Shown one piece after another: positions 12,277 to 24,252 of a stretch of DNA of 64,000 bases. The notes beneath the pieces are model-generated. The model did not search any database, was not told the DNA's origin, and saw only the letters and a program-made list of their open reading frames with translations. The stretch's first letter is position 1. Each line of letters starts with the position of its first letter. The stretch comes from Cystobasidiopsis lactophilus (taxonomy: Eukaryota > Basidiomycota > Agaricostilbomycetes > Agaricostilbales > Chionosphaeraceae): contig BCIO01000004.1 of NCBI GenBank assembly GCA_001599975.1, positions 1,771,328 through 1,835,327 of the forward strand, in the 5' to 3' direction. The translations under genes and the position numbers were made by a program.

Positions 12277-13782
12277 TCACATAAGAATAAGATCAAAGAC
12301 CAGGTAACACCAGTCCTCACCCAGAGCCCTGGCCCGGCGAGGTGGCGCCGGAGGCACAATGAGTTCGCCCCAAATCTCTTCCGAAGCTCGGGAGCAGGCT
12401 TCGTTCCAAGCGCTCTTCTCCATTTGGGTCGCTTCGAGTTGCCCAGAGAAGCAGATCTCCGCGATCCGAAGCAAGTAAGCAGATGAAAGATGCTGCGAAT
12501 CGCCCAGGGGCAGCGGAGCCACTCCGTCTTGACTGCGCGCAGCTTTGAGGCGCAACGCATCTTCAGGGGAGAGGGCTGGGCGAAATGCGAGAAGGTGGCG
12601 CAGGACTTCGAAGCGAGAGTGGAAAGACGTCCGCGAGAGGTGGGCAGGATACCACGCCGCTGGCAAACGAAGCCGCCTTTGCTGCCAGTTTCGGATGATG
12701 GTGTTGAATACACGAATGTGTACAGACGGCGGCAGGTGTGCGCCAACGTTAGCAGCTACCAGCAGGACGCGGTGCATACCAGCGAAATCGCGAGCCTTGA
12801 CATAAGCCGAGAGCGCCTTGGACCAAAGGGGCGGTGGCCAAGGCAGCTTGGCTTTACTAGGTGGGTCGGAATAGGTTTGCTTCAAGAGAAGAGTCGTCAA
12901 GGATCGGAGCGAAGGGAGTTGAAAGCTTGACCGACAACCCATCGCTTCCAGAAGCGGAGGAAGCGGCATGGGCCCGGCATCTGCACCATTGAGCATTCCA
13001 AATGCCATAGTACTGGATGCCGGGTTTAGAGGAACCTGAGCTTCCAGATGGAGGTGCAGAAGGGCGCGAGCGGCGGACATGTTCTTGGCCCGGGTATAAT
13101 GGGCCATAATCGAGGCCAAGGCGCCAGGGTCGAGGTGGTGCCCGTCCTCGATGGCAGCTGCAAGGTACGCATCAAAGGACCTGGGCGACAGGGTCGAGGC
13201 GGCATGGAGAATATTGCCGTACATGCCAAACTCTGGCGTTGGGTGCTGGCAACGCCACCGGTCGAAACACTGCTGGGCCTTGTTGAAGTCGCCTTGCCTG
13301 GTGACCGCTGAGAGATACGCAGACCAGATCCTGTTGGAAACTTGGCCGCCTGCACACTGCTGAAAAAGACCATCCATGTCCTCCCACCGCCCAGCCCGGC
13401 TCAACGCTTCGATCGTCACGGCCACAAAGTCCTCGTCTACCCATGCATCCTTCCTCCCGACTAGACTGCATGCGTCCACCAAGAAACCTCGATACCGAGC
13501 GTCTGAGAGCACCTGCACGGGTGCTTGCTTCAGCACCTGCGACCAAGTCTGGAGCGACGGCTGGGCTTTCGGCCTCTTGAGAAGTCGCTGGAAGAGGTTC
13601 AACACTTGCTCGGGCTGTTGTTGGCGTGCATAGATGTGCAGCAGGCGCTCCAGTTCCTCGCTCGTCCTCTCGTCGCTTTTCGCCTCTCGGACCAGCCTGC
13701 CAATGCCCATCTGGCTGCTAACTCGAGGGTTCGTCTCGAGTCGTTTGGCGAGCAGCTGCAACCAGCTTTCCAGACCGGCCAT
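12277..13782 (-). CDS. PPR-like (pentatricopeptide) protein, probably mitochondrial
   Basis: A single uninterrupted frame of about 500 residues made of repeated helical pairs. The pattern resembles pentatricopeptide repeats: LERLLHIYARQQQPEQVLN, VAVTIEALSRAGRWEDMD, AYLSAVTRQGDFNKAQQCF and LASIMAHYTRAKNMSAARAL, each about 35 residues apart. In fungi such proteins usually bind organelle RNAs and act in mitochondrial RNA processing or translation. The ATG at 13782 (MAGLESWLQLLAKRL) is the first in the frame; the frame is open for 27 more codons upstream without an ATG, so a small upstream exon is possible. The lack of introns contrasts with most neighbours. I do not recognise a specific orthologue. 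Confidence 0.7.
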   Translation of the reverse strand: MAGLESWLQLLAKRLETNPRVSSQMGIGRLVREAKSDERTSEELERLLHIYARQQQPEQVLNLFQRLLKRPKAQPSLQTWSQVLKQAPVQVLSDARYRGFLVDACSLVGRKDAWVDEDFVAVTIEALSRAGRWEDMDGLFQQCAGGQVSNRIWSAYLSAVTRQGDFNKAQQCFDRWRCQHPTPEFGMYGNILHAASTLSPRSFDAYLAAAIEDGHHLDPGALASIMAHYTRAKNMSAARALLHLHLEAQVPLNPASSTMAFGMLNGADAGPMPLPPLLEAMGCRSSFQLPSLRSLTTLLLKQTYSDPPSKAKLPWPPPLWSKALSAYVKARDFAGMHRVLLVAANVGAHLPPSVHIRVFNTIIRNWQQRRLRLPAAWYPAHLSRTSFHSRFEVLRHLLAFRPALSPEDALRLKAARSQDGVAPLPLGDSQHLSSAYLLRIAEICFSGQLEATQMEKSAWNEACSRASEEIWGELIVPPAPPRRARALGEDWCYLVFDLILM

Positions 13783-14665
13783 CGCCACTCGCACTGTGCG
13801 TCCAGTTGAGGTCTGGTGGCGATGCTGGTGGCCAACCTGGGCCAAGGAGTGCTGATGCGTCAAAGTCTTGCCAGTCTTGCTCCCGAATCAAGTAGACTAT
13901 GCTTTGTGTGCTGTGTCTTCCTGCAAGAGCTGCGCGCTCGAGCGCTTCTTGTGCGGCAGAGGGGCGCAGGAACCCCTGGCATTGCTCGCTCTGGTCATTG
14001 TCCTTCGACCCTCAAAGACCCCTGGTGGCGTGTGCTTTTGACCTCCCTCTGTCGCTGCCTCAGTGTTACTTTCGTCTTGCACTTGAGTGTGTGAAAGTTG
14101 TCCAAAACGTTTGCTGCTTTTCGTCCATGTCCAAAACCCTCAAACAATGGGCGCCGCACTATATCGACCTGGGATCCAAGCACGAACAATGACTGGCATC
14201 CAAAGACACCTGTCAAAGGACTACCAATGACTTTTATGAGGAGAGCTTGTAAGTCAAGCACGCGGGGTCGCCTTCGCTGTCGCTGAGATTTCGTGTTGCA
14301 GTGCTTAAATTCCGCCTCCAAGCAGCAATGGATTACGCTCGACGTAGCTCTGTTCCTCCGCCAGAACAAAACGGATCGCAAGGCCAGCTAGATGGGCTTG
14401 TAAGCTGGCCATCGCATCGGGCAGTCTTTCACTGCTCGCAGACTGACCTGAATGAGCAGCCGCTGAAGACCCACCTGGAAAGCATCCTCTTCCGTGGATG
14501 GCTCTCGTTCCGCCAGGGCGATGACGCCCAATTCAAGCAGTGACTCGCGCGTTTACAAATGTTGGCCACCCGAACAACGCCATCGCTTGCTAGATCTTGA
14601 GCTTTGAACCACGGAAATAGGAGGGTATTGGCTGCAATTCAACGGTGGTAGAGCACGAAGATCCT
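13783..14665. other. Gene-free stretch between the PPR gene and UXS1
   Basis: About 880 bp that must contain the promoter of the minus-strand PPR gene and the 3' UTR of UXS1. Small open frames here have no family resemblance and no coherent splice structure. Confidence 0.35.
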
Positions 14666-16710
14666 TCAATTCTCCATTAAGAAATACTTTGCGGTCTCCT
14701 TGATGCCGTCCTCGATAGCCCACCGCGGCGACCAACCCAGCTCTTTGCGCGCCTTTTCGTTGTCCGCTCGTCTACGTGGCGGGTCGTCTGGGAGAGCGTC
14801 GACATACTTGATGCCGCTCCGCCGTCGGTTGGGCTTGTCCAGGTTGTTCTCCGCCAACACTTCGTCCACCACCCGAATGATGATCTCGGCCCATTCACCG
14901 ATTGTCTTCTCTACGCTGGTCCCCAAATTAGTCGGCGCTTCTATCACAGACGGCGAAGTGGAATTCATCTGCGTCCCGGCATGAGATGAGACGGAGCACA
15001 AGTAGCCAGCAGGGACGCTCACGAGCAGTATAAGGCCATCGATCAGGTCGTGGACGTATTGCAAGCTCCGGCTCTGTTTGCCATCGCCGTAGATCACCAG
15101 GTCTTCGCCCTTCAAGGCCTGGTTCACAAAGTTGCTGACCACTCGGCCGCTGTTCGTTTTCTTAGCCACCGAGTACCTGTACTTAGAATGACCAAGCGCA
15201 CTCCTGAGCCGACATTCTTGGCCCAAAGCTGTTCACAAAGGTAGTGTTATTAAAGTGTGCCGCGATCGATTAGGTCTAACAAAACCAACGTGTTGAAAAT
15301 TCGAGCAACGCGCACGTCGACCCCATCTTGGCGGTAGTATCCGTAGGTTAGCGCTTCGGCCACTCGTTTGCCTTCATCGTAGCAGGCTCTCGGACCGATA
15401 CTGCTCATGGCGTCAGCTGTCTCGGAATTCGCCCAGGAGCTACGCGATCTTACGGGTTCACGTTGCCCCAGTAGTCCTCTGAAGCTCGACATAAGCGCTG
15501 AAGACGTGCAGAATGAGGAGAAATCTCACCTCGTTGCGGATGCTCTTCCGGAGACCCATAGACCTCTGTCGCGCTCGCGTAAGGGGCCTTTCAAAGGAGA
15601 TCATCAGACCTCTCACCTGAAGTGCTCGCCAGCAGGAATCTAGCTTTGACTCGTTTTGCTAGCCCCAGCATATTCATGGTCTGCCGCGTCCCGCGGGATT
15701 ACTACAGAGTGAGGGGGAGCAGCGAGGGCACATTCTTACACCTCTGGAAAGGCATCAAATCAGCTCAGAGTAGCGTACCAATCTCGACAGGCACCTACAG
15801 GAAGTTCGTCTTCATAGTTTTGATAGCGCTATGAGAGAGGCTTGAGCCGGATTGGGCAATGAGGAAGGGAGGGGCACACTTGTATTGATAGGCTGTCGGA
15901 CTAGCCGGGCATGCCAAGTGGTATATCTGGTCTACTTCAACTGCAGGCAAATCACTTCAAAGGAAGCCTCGGTTTGAGACTAGGGTAGGGGCAGACTCAG
16001 AAACGGCTCGGTCACATCATGCCGGACCATTTCAAAGTTTGGGTGGCCACTGGTCATTGGCCTCAGATGGTGGGGTCTAACTGGCATGCTGAGATGTCAA
16101 CTTACACCCAATGGGAGACGGCGCTCTTTGAGCCGCTGAAGAAGTTGTCCAGCACCGTCACGTCGTGGCCCATCAGCATCAAGCGGTCGACCAAGTGGCT
16201 GCCCACGAAGCCTGCACCACCAGTCACCAGGATGCGCTTCCTCTCTGAGGGCCGAAGCATGCGGACGGGAGGGTAGGAAGTCGCGGGTTGGTAGAAGAGC
16301 GTCCGGAAGGGTTCCAACAGAGGCGAGCCAATGGGTGACGGCGAAGGCCAGTGATCGGCGGCCTCTGGTGCGACATAGCTGTTGCTAGAGGTGAGCAAAC
16401 TGGAGTTCTGGCTTTGCTGGACGGCTTCGGGCAAGAAGTGGTCCGGGCTGGGAGTGAGATAGAGCGTCTGTATGTCAAATGAGTGGGCCTCAAAGCAACG
16501 CGCGTTCAATTGAAAGCTCGCCCTGTCTCCGCGTCAGCCAATTGTACCTCAGGCCAAAAATCAGGACAAAGGTACGCACTGCAAGAGATCCAAGGGAACG
16601 CTGGAGCCAGAGGCAGCGTGCCCGACCGAAACAATCCTCCGCTTGGTGTTCACATCCTTCGGCCCGCGCTTGTCTGCATCTTGCTTAGGGATTTCCAGAG
16701 ACAAATCCAT
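14666..16710 (-). CDS. UXS1: UDP-glucuronate decarboxylase (UDP-xylose synthase)
   Basis: NAD-dependent short-chain dehydrogenase/reductase that converts UDP-glucuronate to UDP-xylose, the donor for xylosylated glycans in basidiomycetes. After an N-terminal extension of about 130 residues comes the Rossmann motif [17 protein letters not shown] (about 16170-16220) and DNFFSGSK. Short exons then give [18 protein letters not shown], the [10 protein letters not shown] segment, [20 protein letters not shown] with the catalytic Y-x3-K (about 15380), and VARIFNT. Downstream are the [32 protein letters not shown] and [20 protein letters not shown] segments. The stop is at 14666. The ATG at 16710 is the first in the frame, although a hydrophobic stretch (LLPLVLALFA) sits just upstream without an ATG. 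The start is only 111 bp from that of the divergent eIF3j gene. Confidence 0.9.
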
Positions 16711-16821
16711 CGCTGCGAAAGGCTGTTGACGGTGACGAGCGGAACCACGCGCAAAGAGAGCCAAGACAAGAGGCAGCAAAGTGCCTCGATTATGTTTCTC
16801 TAGTGCAGCCAGAACGCCAAA

Positions 16822-17807
16822 ATGTCAGACTGGGGTATGTCCTTGTTGGCCTGATTGGCGTGTGCTCAATGCTCAATTGGATTGAGATGGACAGACGCAA
16901 GCGAAGATGAGGCGCTCTCGCAATCGACCTCGAAGCTAGCGGTGAAGCCTATCGTCCCAAGGGCCAGCAAGTTCGCGGACGAGGATGCTGAGGACTCAGG
17001 CGTCAAGGTGCGTGCTTTTGCGGCCAAGCTGGTCGATGCTGTGTTCTCAGGCCCGTATAAAAATGATCGCAGGATTCTTGGGACGCCTCGGACGACGAGA
17101 AGCCGGCAGCGCCCACTGGGCCTGCGCCGCCTGTCCGAGCCAAAGGCGCCACCAAGAGGAAGATCGCTGAAAAGGAAGCCGCAGAGAGGGAGAAGGCTGA
17201 GAGGCAAGCCGCTTTGGTGCGTTTCCATGTCCCCATTAGAAAAATTCACGCATTGAATTTGGCTCGCCTGGCCCGAAGCTGGCGGAGGAGAACGACCCGG
17301 AAGCCAGGCGGCGGGCTGCTAGGGACCGCGAATTGAAGGCGGACCTCGAGAACGCTCGAGGTCTGTTTGGCGCTGAAGCGGTGGATGCCATGGCACCTTC
17401 AGGTACGTCCGGTGCTTCACTATAGTAAGGCGTGGATCTCAATCTACTCCCCATGCGTAGACGACCCGTTTTCCCAGTCCCTCACCACACTAGACGACGC
17501 CGCAGCATTGGCTACGCTTTTGGTTGAGCGCCTACAGACCAGCTACGGCTCTAAGCCCCTCTATTCCGCCTTTGTCAAAGCTCTGATGAAGCCACTGGTC
17601 GAGCCTCTTAAAGACCTTGAAGTCAGAGAAATGGCCTCCAGCCTCTCCGCTGTCGCCAACGAAAAGCAAAAAGCAGCCAAGGGTGGCGACAAGAAGAAGA
17701 AGGCGGCCAAGCCTTCGCTGGGCGTGGGCAGAAACACAGCGTCGAGGGCAGACACCAGGGCTTATGATGAGGCCCTGGACGACGACGAGGACCTGGATTT
17801 CATGTGA
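16822..17807 (+). CDS. HCR1: Eukaryotic translation initiation factor 3 subunit J (eIF3j/Hcr1)
   Basis: Loosely bound eIF3 subunit that acts at the 40S decoding site in initiation, termination and recycling. Exon 1 is just MSDW (ATG at 16822) before GTATGT. Further exons give WTDASEDEALSQ, DSWDASDDEKPA, a Lys/Ala/Glu-rich helix with ATKRKIAEKEAAEREKAE, then LAEENDPEARRRAARDRELK and LFGAEAVD. The C-terminal part holds the conserved segment LYSAFVKALMKPLVEPLKDL, a Lys-rich GGDKKKKAAKPSLGVG, and the acidic end DEALDDDEDLDFM, which is diagnostic for eIF3j. The repeated W-D/E-rich modules near the N-terminus also match the family. About 250 residues. Intron ends were placed by frame. Confidence 0.9.
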
Positions 17808-18019
17808 GCATAGAGCGGGTAGTTTGGCGGCTTTTCGTGTGGGGGCCGTAAAATTCTTCTCCATCTCAAGCGTGCTGGCCGAGCCATTGCTAGAGTTCGC
17901 TTTGATAGATTGGGAGGGAGTGACGAAGGAAGTAGGGTTCCATGCATTAGAGACTTGGATTAGCTAGCGAAGAAAAAAGTCGGCACATCCTACTAGTACA
18001 AGGGCAAGGTTGGGCCAGC

Positions 18020-20005
18020 CTACTCGTCATCCGACGCATCGCTGTCCTCACCATCGCCAGCCATTGCGGCCACGCCACCGTTGCCTTTGGCCTGCGCGTT
18101 GGCCATATCCTTGCCGACTGCTTGAAACTGCTGCCCAAAAGCCTGGCGCACGGCCGCGTTTGCCGCGGTGTCCCACACTTGAAGAGAGCCTGCAGAACCG
18201 GCGACGGCAATGGTGGAAGGGTCGTCAGGACAGAAGGTGGCCGAGAAGACATTGCCCTTTTCATCAAAATGAGTGCTGTGATTGAGGAGTAGAGATGAGG
18301 ACAGCAAAAGCTCACCAAGCCCATGTCGCGAGAGTTAATGAGCGATATTGATCGCTTGTCGCCCGTTTCAGACACGTTCCAAAGCTTGACCATCTTGTCC
18401 GTACCGCCAGTGACGAGAAAGCCCTGGACCGTTGCGTTGTAGTCCAAGGTGGAGACGGCCTTGTGATGAGCGTCCAGCATCCAGATTCGGCCTTTGGCGT
18501 CGCCCGAGGTGGAAGCGGAGGCCATCATCCTCGAGTCAAACAACTGCACGGAGCCCGACTCGGTGCCGATGAAGAACTCGGCTTCTTTCCATGGGTTCCA
18601 TTTGAGGCACTCGACGTCCCCGCAGTTGACCGTGTTGTACGAAATGGCGGTGGACTGGGTGCGAGTGTCGAAAATCTTGAGATTGCCGCCCCACGCGCCG
18701 GAGAGAAGCACCGTCGGCGACAGCTGGTTCCATTGCACGGCCGAGACCTTGTTGTCGTGGATGTTGTAGGATCGGAAGGCGGAAGAGGTGTCCTGCGACA
18801 GATCCCATAGCTTGATGGTGTGGTCGGCCGAGGCAGACGCCAAAAGTTGAGTGTGGGTTCGGTTCCAGGAGAGGGCGAGGACGGCGTCAGTGTGGTACTC
18901 GTCGTTGACGGCCTTGCTCTTCTTTTCCGACTTCTTCTTCTTCTTCTTGGACTTGGTGGAGCCCGAGTCAGCCAAAGATAGCGGAGCAATGGACGAGGTG
19001 AGGGTTTCTAGGGAGGTCGAAGTGCTGCTGTCTTTGGATGAAGCGCCCAAAATGGCGTCCGGATAAAGCCCGTCGATCATATCTAAGTTCCAGATCTCGA
19101 TCTCGGGGTCCATCGTTGCTACGGCGACGAAGTTGCCTTTCTGGCCGGACGTGGAGGCGGAGGAGGCCGGCGTGTAAGAGAGCCATTCCAGAGCCAGCGG
19201 CATGGCCGGCAAGAGCAGATCGTGATGCACGTAGAGATTTTGGGTAGAGTCGTCGTAGACGTAGACGTCAAGCTGCGAGACATCATCGGAAGTGCGAGCT
19301 GCCACCAGAAGGTTGTCGGTTGGCAAGACCTCGAGCTCCTTCTCTTCGTCCTCTTCTTCTGGATCCTCCTGCACGTGAAAGTTCAGAAAGCCTGCACTTC
19401 GGCCAGAAAAGTAGACAGTACCTTGAGCGTGACATACGGGTCCTCCGCATTGTCCTGGTAGAACTGCAAGCCTCTGGCGGGTGATATTTGAGCATCTTGG
19501 CCCACGACTTTCGAGGTCGTATGTTGCCCTCACCTGACGTTCGAGAAAGCCCCCATGGCTGACCCCTTCGACTCCTCGTCGTAGTCATCCAAGTTGTAGA
19601 TCGACAGGTCGTTTGCATCTGTTGGCGCCGCTTTCAACCTCTTGGCAGCCGCCTGTGCCTTTTCCGCTGCTTCCTTTGCTGCTGCGTCCTCCATATCCAC
19701 GTCGCTGCCCGCTTGACTTCCCTCCTCACTTTTCGACACCCAGAAAACTTTTTAGCACAGGGACCAAGCAAGACCTCGCTTGGAACTCACTCTTCCCATT
19801 CGTCTTCGTCGATGTGCTCGCCCTGTAAGTTGCCTTCTAGCGCTCGCGCAGCCTCAAGCTCGATGCGGGCGTCATCGAGCTTGACCTTCGCCAATTTTTC
19901 CACCCGAGCTATTTCCTCGGGCGTCAGGCTATACTTCTGCGGATGCCGTGACGCTGCTCCTCTGGGAATCCAATTCAAAGCTGACACGAAGGAATTTGAG
20001 GCCAT
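18020..20005 (-). CDS. PWP1: Periodic tryptophan protein 1 (WD40, ribosome biogenesis)
   Basis: Nucleolar WD40 protein needed for rRNA synthesis and 60S assembly. It starts MASNSFVSALNWIPRGAASR (ATG at 20005), very like other Pwp1 N-termini, with KYSLTPEEIARVEKLAKVKL next. An acidic region and the conserved DLSIYNLDDYDEE segment (about 19575-19620) follow. The WD repeats follow in one long exon: NFVAVATMDPEIEIWNLDMI, AVLALSWNRTHTQLLASASA-DHTIKLWDL, CGDVECLKWNPW, TVQGFLVTGGTDKMVKLWNV and, after an intron, a final repeat ending AGSLQVWDTAANAAV. A Lys-rich insertion (SKKKKKKSEKKSK) breaks the second and third blades. The protein ends with an acidic GDGEDSDASDDE tail. Confidence 0.92.
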
Positions 20006-21250
20006 GTCGAAGCGAAAGTAGAATCTGGTCAGTGGCCGGCGCAGTGAAACAAATCCACAAAGGCTCAAGTTGATTCCAAACTAAGGTGGCGCCGGCGGCT
20101 CTCGTGGTACGGGGTTAGCTCTGAGCTACTTCTTGCAAGAGACAAAAAAGTGGCAAGAATGTCTAGATCTCCAATGGTTCTTCGAATTATCGCCACCCAA
20201 TCTTATTTCACATGCGAGAGACGGCTAATGATGCAGGAGCCCCTAACCACTGAATCGACACTTGTTCCTTCTACTTTTGCACGATACATTCCTTTCGTCA
20301 CGCCGCGCAGGGCAGCAGCCCGTGATGAGGCGTCGAGTCTGCGGGTGACTCATTGGTGGATGGGCGATGAAGCCTCGCGATCATCGTATCAAGGCTGAGC
20401 TTTGGCGTCATCCAGAGGCCCAGTCCTTAACCTTTGTCTGTATCGCCAAAGGAATCCAGAGTTTGCTGGCAGAATCTGATCAAGTATCACCACAAACGCC
20501 TGTCCGTGCGGCCTTACTGACGGACAAGCAGAAGTCGCCATGCTTCGCCAACGAATAGCAGCAGGTATGTAAAAGGGACCGGAGCGCGAGGAGGGAGACC
20601 AAGGCTGGGTGCCCAAGCTTCGCGAGCAAGCGAATCGCGAGGAGATAATACCAAAGCCTGCGCTTCAGTTCCTTGCAGAGCGTACTTTGTCATGTAGGGC
20701 ACGAGCAGACCAACATTGATGACTTATTGAGCGATCAGATACCTGCAAAGGGCATCAAAGTCTTAGACTTCGCCAGCAATGAATCCGAAAGCCAGATCCA
20801 AAGCTACAATTTATTCCCGACAGAGGTCTGAGACTGAGTCACGACACACCCACTCCTGTGCAAATAAGCAGACCCATGTTGTGCAGTCACAATCAGACCG
20901 GATGCTACCTGGAACCCGCGGCAGCTCGAGTGGATTTGGATTGGAGCCATCTATAGCAGCATTCGTCGATTCCGCGGCAGGCAGGACGAATGCAGTATCC
21001 ATCGAGACGTTCTCAGCAGGCAGGCATGATGAATGTGGGTGGCTACCAGTCTCAATGATGGCGGGAGGCGGAAGAGTTTGCGTGTTCGCCTCTTGGCAGC
21101 AGTCCACCGTCTGGCGACCCGTAAGCGGTCGCATACCTCGCTTGCCGTAACACTTAATGCTCATTTGGCTTTGACGTCACAGCACCGCGCCAGCCAACTG
21201 CAATCAGTCTGCAGACCTCTCGAGCAGCGCCCGAAGCGCCTGTCGCCAAA
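20006..21250. other. Largest gene-free stretch; shared upstream region of PWP1 (-) and VPS72 (+)
   Basis: About 1.2 kb without a supportable gene. It contains two perfect AP-1/Gcn4 heptamers, TGACTCA at 20346-20352 and TGAGTCA at 20835-20841, and one copy of the 12-mer AGGTGGCGCCGG at 20084. By chance alone about eight such heptamers are expected in 64 kb, so the sites are only suggestive. A small exon of VPS72 could lie at the right end. Confidence 0.4.
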
Positions 21251-23687
21251 ATGGATGTGGACGATCCCTTGGCCGTGGCCGATGCTCTGGACGAGGCAGA
21301 TAGCTCAGACTATGAGAGCAGCGAAGAGGAGGTTGAAGTAGAACCCGCTGTGCTCCAACGAGAGCGGCGGGCCGGAGCTGGAAACAAGTGAGCAGTCTTG
21401 CGCTTTGCTTGTCTCTGAGTCCCGGTCGGCTCACTTCGGCGTGCGCGCTGGCAGGATGCAAGCCTTGATCGAGCAAGAACAGGACCTTGAAGCAGAAGAG
21501 CTATTTGCCGAAGAGGCCAACGATGTTGACTTCGAAGCCAAAGGTGAGCAGTTCATGCCTTCCGATCTGATATGACGAGCGGTAGTTCTTACCTGTTCAT
21601 TCGATTACAGAGGAAGCGGACATATTTGACTCGGACTTTGAAGAGACCTCAAGTGAAGAGGACGTCAAAGAAGGCGAGGAGGAGACGGAGGAGCGCAAAC
21701 TCAAGCGCGAGGAGAAGGCCGCAAGGAAGGTAAGAGTAGCACGCTCATAAGACGTGCTTGAAGATGGACTCAGCAGAGGGTTGTCGCACAGGCGGCGCAG
21801 GAGAAGGCGGGCAAGCGCAAGAAGAACTGGTATGCCTTCGAACGCTCCGCAGCATCTCGAAAGCGCGAACGAGAGAAGGAGGCTGGTGTGGATCGACCGG
21901 CCAAGAAGCGGCGCTTTGATTTGGGCGGCCCAGGGCGGACTTTGGGCGAGCGAACGTCCACCCGCACGGCCGCTGTCCAATTCAACAAGGCCGTCGACGA
22001 GCGCGAGGCCGAAGAGTTCAAGCGAAAGCAAGCCCTTGCTCCTAAGCTACAAGAGAAGAAGGAGAAGAAGGAGAAAGAGCGGGTCTGGACGCAGACTGAT
22101 CTGGTCGAAGAGGCGCTCAAAACGGAAGAGCTCAACAAGGCCTCGCTGCAAGCGTTCTACCAGGCCGAAGAAGAGCGCAAAAAGTCCCACACGACTGGCT
22201 ATGGCGGCTATGCGATCTACGGTCCTCGAATCACTTTTGTCAGTACGACCAAGGGCACCGGCCATGTGTGCGAGCTCATCAACCCTCCCAAGCGGCCGAC
22301 CTTGATCGTGGGCAGCGCGTCAACGGCGCCCGTCTTGCCAATACGGCAGGCACCAGCCACGTCCCAAGAGCTGACTGCGTCCACCATTGGCCCTCAGCCC
22401 ATCGGCGCCCCTACAGCTCAGGTCAACGGATTGCAAGCGGTGCCTACGGCCCAAGCAAGCGGCGCCCTCTTGAGCCCCTCGCCTACCGCTCAATGGCCTG
22501 TCGCCCCTGTCGCTGATCCGACGTCAACACCGTCGACGCCAGCTTTGCCTACCCCGACTTCGCTCCAGCATCTGCTCAATCCGGCCACGCCCCCAGTGGA
22601 ACAGCAGCCTTCGCCGGTTGTCCCGCAGCTTGTCAGCGGACCGACTGCTCCCTCTTCGAGCGTCAAGCCAACCTCTCTCTCGCCACTGCCGCCACCCATT
22701 GCCACCGCCGTCCCAGACGTCTCGACGTCCGCGCCTGCCTCGGCCCCAAAGTCCCCAACCAAAGCAGAACAGCCGCCTCATATGCGCAACTACCTCATGC
22801 TAGCGGAGCTGGACTCTTTGGACGAATTCAAGAATTGGCGCACCTCGGCCCTTGAAGCAGTGTTCGGCGATCATGCCGATTGGTCCAACCCAGCCAACAC
22901 GTCCGCTCGCAGCAGACCCCGTAAGGCTCTCTTTTTTCGTCGTATGCAATCCATCGCTGATGTTTTCAATGTGGCAGCTGTGAAAACGCCAATGTGCCCC
23001 ATCACGGGCTTGATGGCTCGCTACCGGGATCCTCTGACCAACATCCCTTACGCGACCAAAGATGCCTATCAGATCCTTCGGGAGGCGCTGAAGCAGGGCG
23101 ACGAAGGGGGTTTCGTCTGGAGCTCGCACTTTGCCTGCTTCGTTCGGGCGGCTGACCCGGTGATTGCGCCTAAGGAAGAAGGAGGAGATGCCACCATTGG
23201 GCCTGCCGCGCCAATGAAGATGGTCCTTGGTCGGGCCGAACAGGACGAATCGGACGGGGAGGAGGTCATCGGCCGAGGCATCAAGCGCGGAGCGGCGGCC
23301 AAATCGCGTCAGGTCAAAGGCAAGCAAAAGGCGGTGCCCAACAAGCAAGAGAGGGAACCAGACGCTTCGACCGCCAGCGTCACTTTGAAGGTGCTCTCTT
23401 CGCCAGCCCAACCCAAGAAGCCGATTGCCGCTGCGGCCAAAGCTGCCCCCAAACCTCGAAAGTCCAACACTGGCGCCAAAGAGGCCAAAAAGCCTGCGGG
23501 CACGTCTGCCAGCGCGACCCTGGGCGAAGTCATTCCTGCGAAAACCTCGCGAGGTGCGCCGAGGGACCGCAACAGCACATCTACCGCCGCTCGTCGGACT
23601 TCGTCGACGCCTTCATCGATCAAGGCCGACACGCCAGCAATTGATGGCGAAGTTGAAACCGCAGTCGAAGAGGCACTGCCAGCTTGA
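21251..23687 (+). CDS. SWC2: SWR1 complex subunit Swc2/VPS72 (YL1 protein)
   Basis: Histone H2A.Z-binding subunit of the SWR1 chromatin remodeller. Early exons give acidic segments (SSDYESSEEEVEVEP, LEAEELFAEEANDVDFE, DIFDSDFEETSSEED) that bind H2A.Z-H2B in the family. Basic residues follow (AGKRKKNWYAFERSAASRKR). The YL1 core includes RTSTRTAAVQFNKAVDERE and TGYGGYAIYGPRITFVST (about 22190-22250). A long Pro/Thr/Ser linker of about 170 residues separates this from MRNYLMLAELDSLDEFKNWR and the YL1-C domain CPITGLMARYRDPLTNIPYA (about 22990-23055). The tail is Ala/Lys-rich. The ATG at 21251 is the first that leads directly into the acidic region, though an upstream exon is not excluded. Family assignment is strong. 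Confidence 0.9.
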
Positions 23688-24252
23688 TCAGATTCGTCTC
23701 ACAGCGCAAGGAGCACGCGCTCGATCCTCCGCCTCTCCACTCTAGAGGATCTGGTTCCTGAAATGCAAGGTCACTGGAATTTCCATGTGTTGCTTGTCCG
23801 CTTCTGTGGATTCAATTCGATTCGACACAAATGGGAACGACATTGCCGTGTGAAAGGAAGAGCCGGAAGGCAACACTCAGAAGCTTGCATTCCTCCCTCC
23901 AAATGGCCATGCACAGCTCCATTCGGACCAGGGCATCCGTAGCCCTCCTTTGGTCAGCATCTACCCGCTACACGCCTATATTAGGGCAGTGGGCTGATCG
24001 CCGGGATCTGTAACGGTCAAAAGTTGTGCGGCACAGGCTCACCATGACAGCATGTTTTAAGCTTTTTCGCCCACCAAACCCTTGGCTTCTCGCCCTCGAT
24101 GCTTGCTCTAGTCTAGCGTGGAACTGAAAACGCGCCCAGCTTGCAGCTTTCAAGCGTCCACCATTCGTTTGGCTCCCATTTCATTTCCTTCCCGCCCGGC
24201 CGTCGCGTCGTCTTTTCCCCTCGCATAAAAATCCCTTGCTTGACAACCAGCA
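23688..24252. other. Tandem intergenic region
   Basis: About 560 bp between the VPS72 stop and the next plus-strand ATG. CT-rich sequence occurs just before 24253, as is usual for fungal promoters. Nothing else is supported. Confidence 0.35.

Noticed and set aside
12249-12746. 165-residue minus-strand frame overlapping the PPR gene
   Set aside because: Shifted-frame shadow of the PPR-like coding sequence with no repeats of its own.
22800-23411. 203-residue minus-strand open frame in VPS72
   Set aside because: Antisense shadow of the YL1-C coding region.
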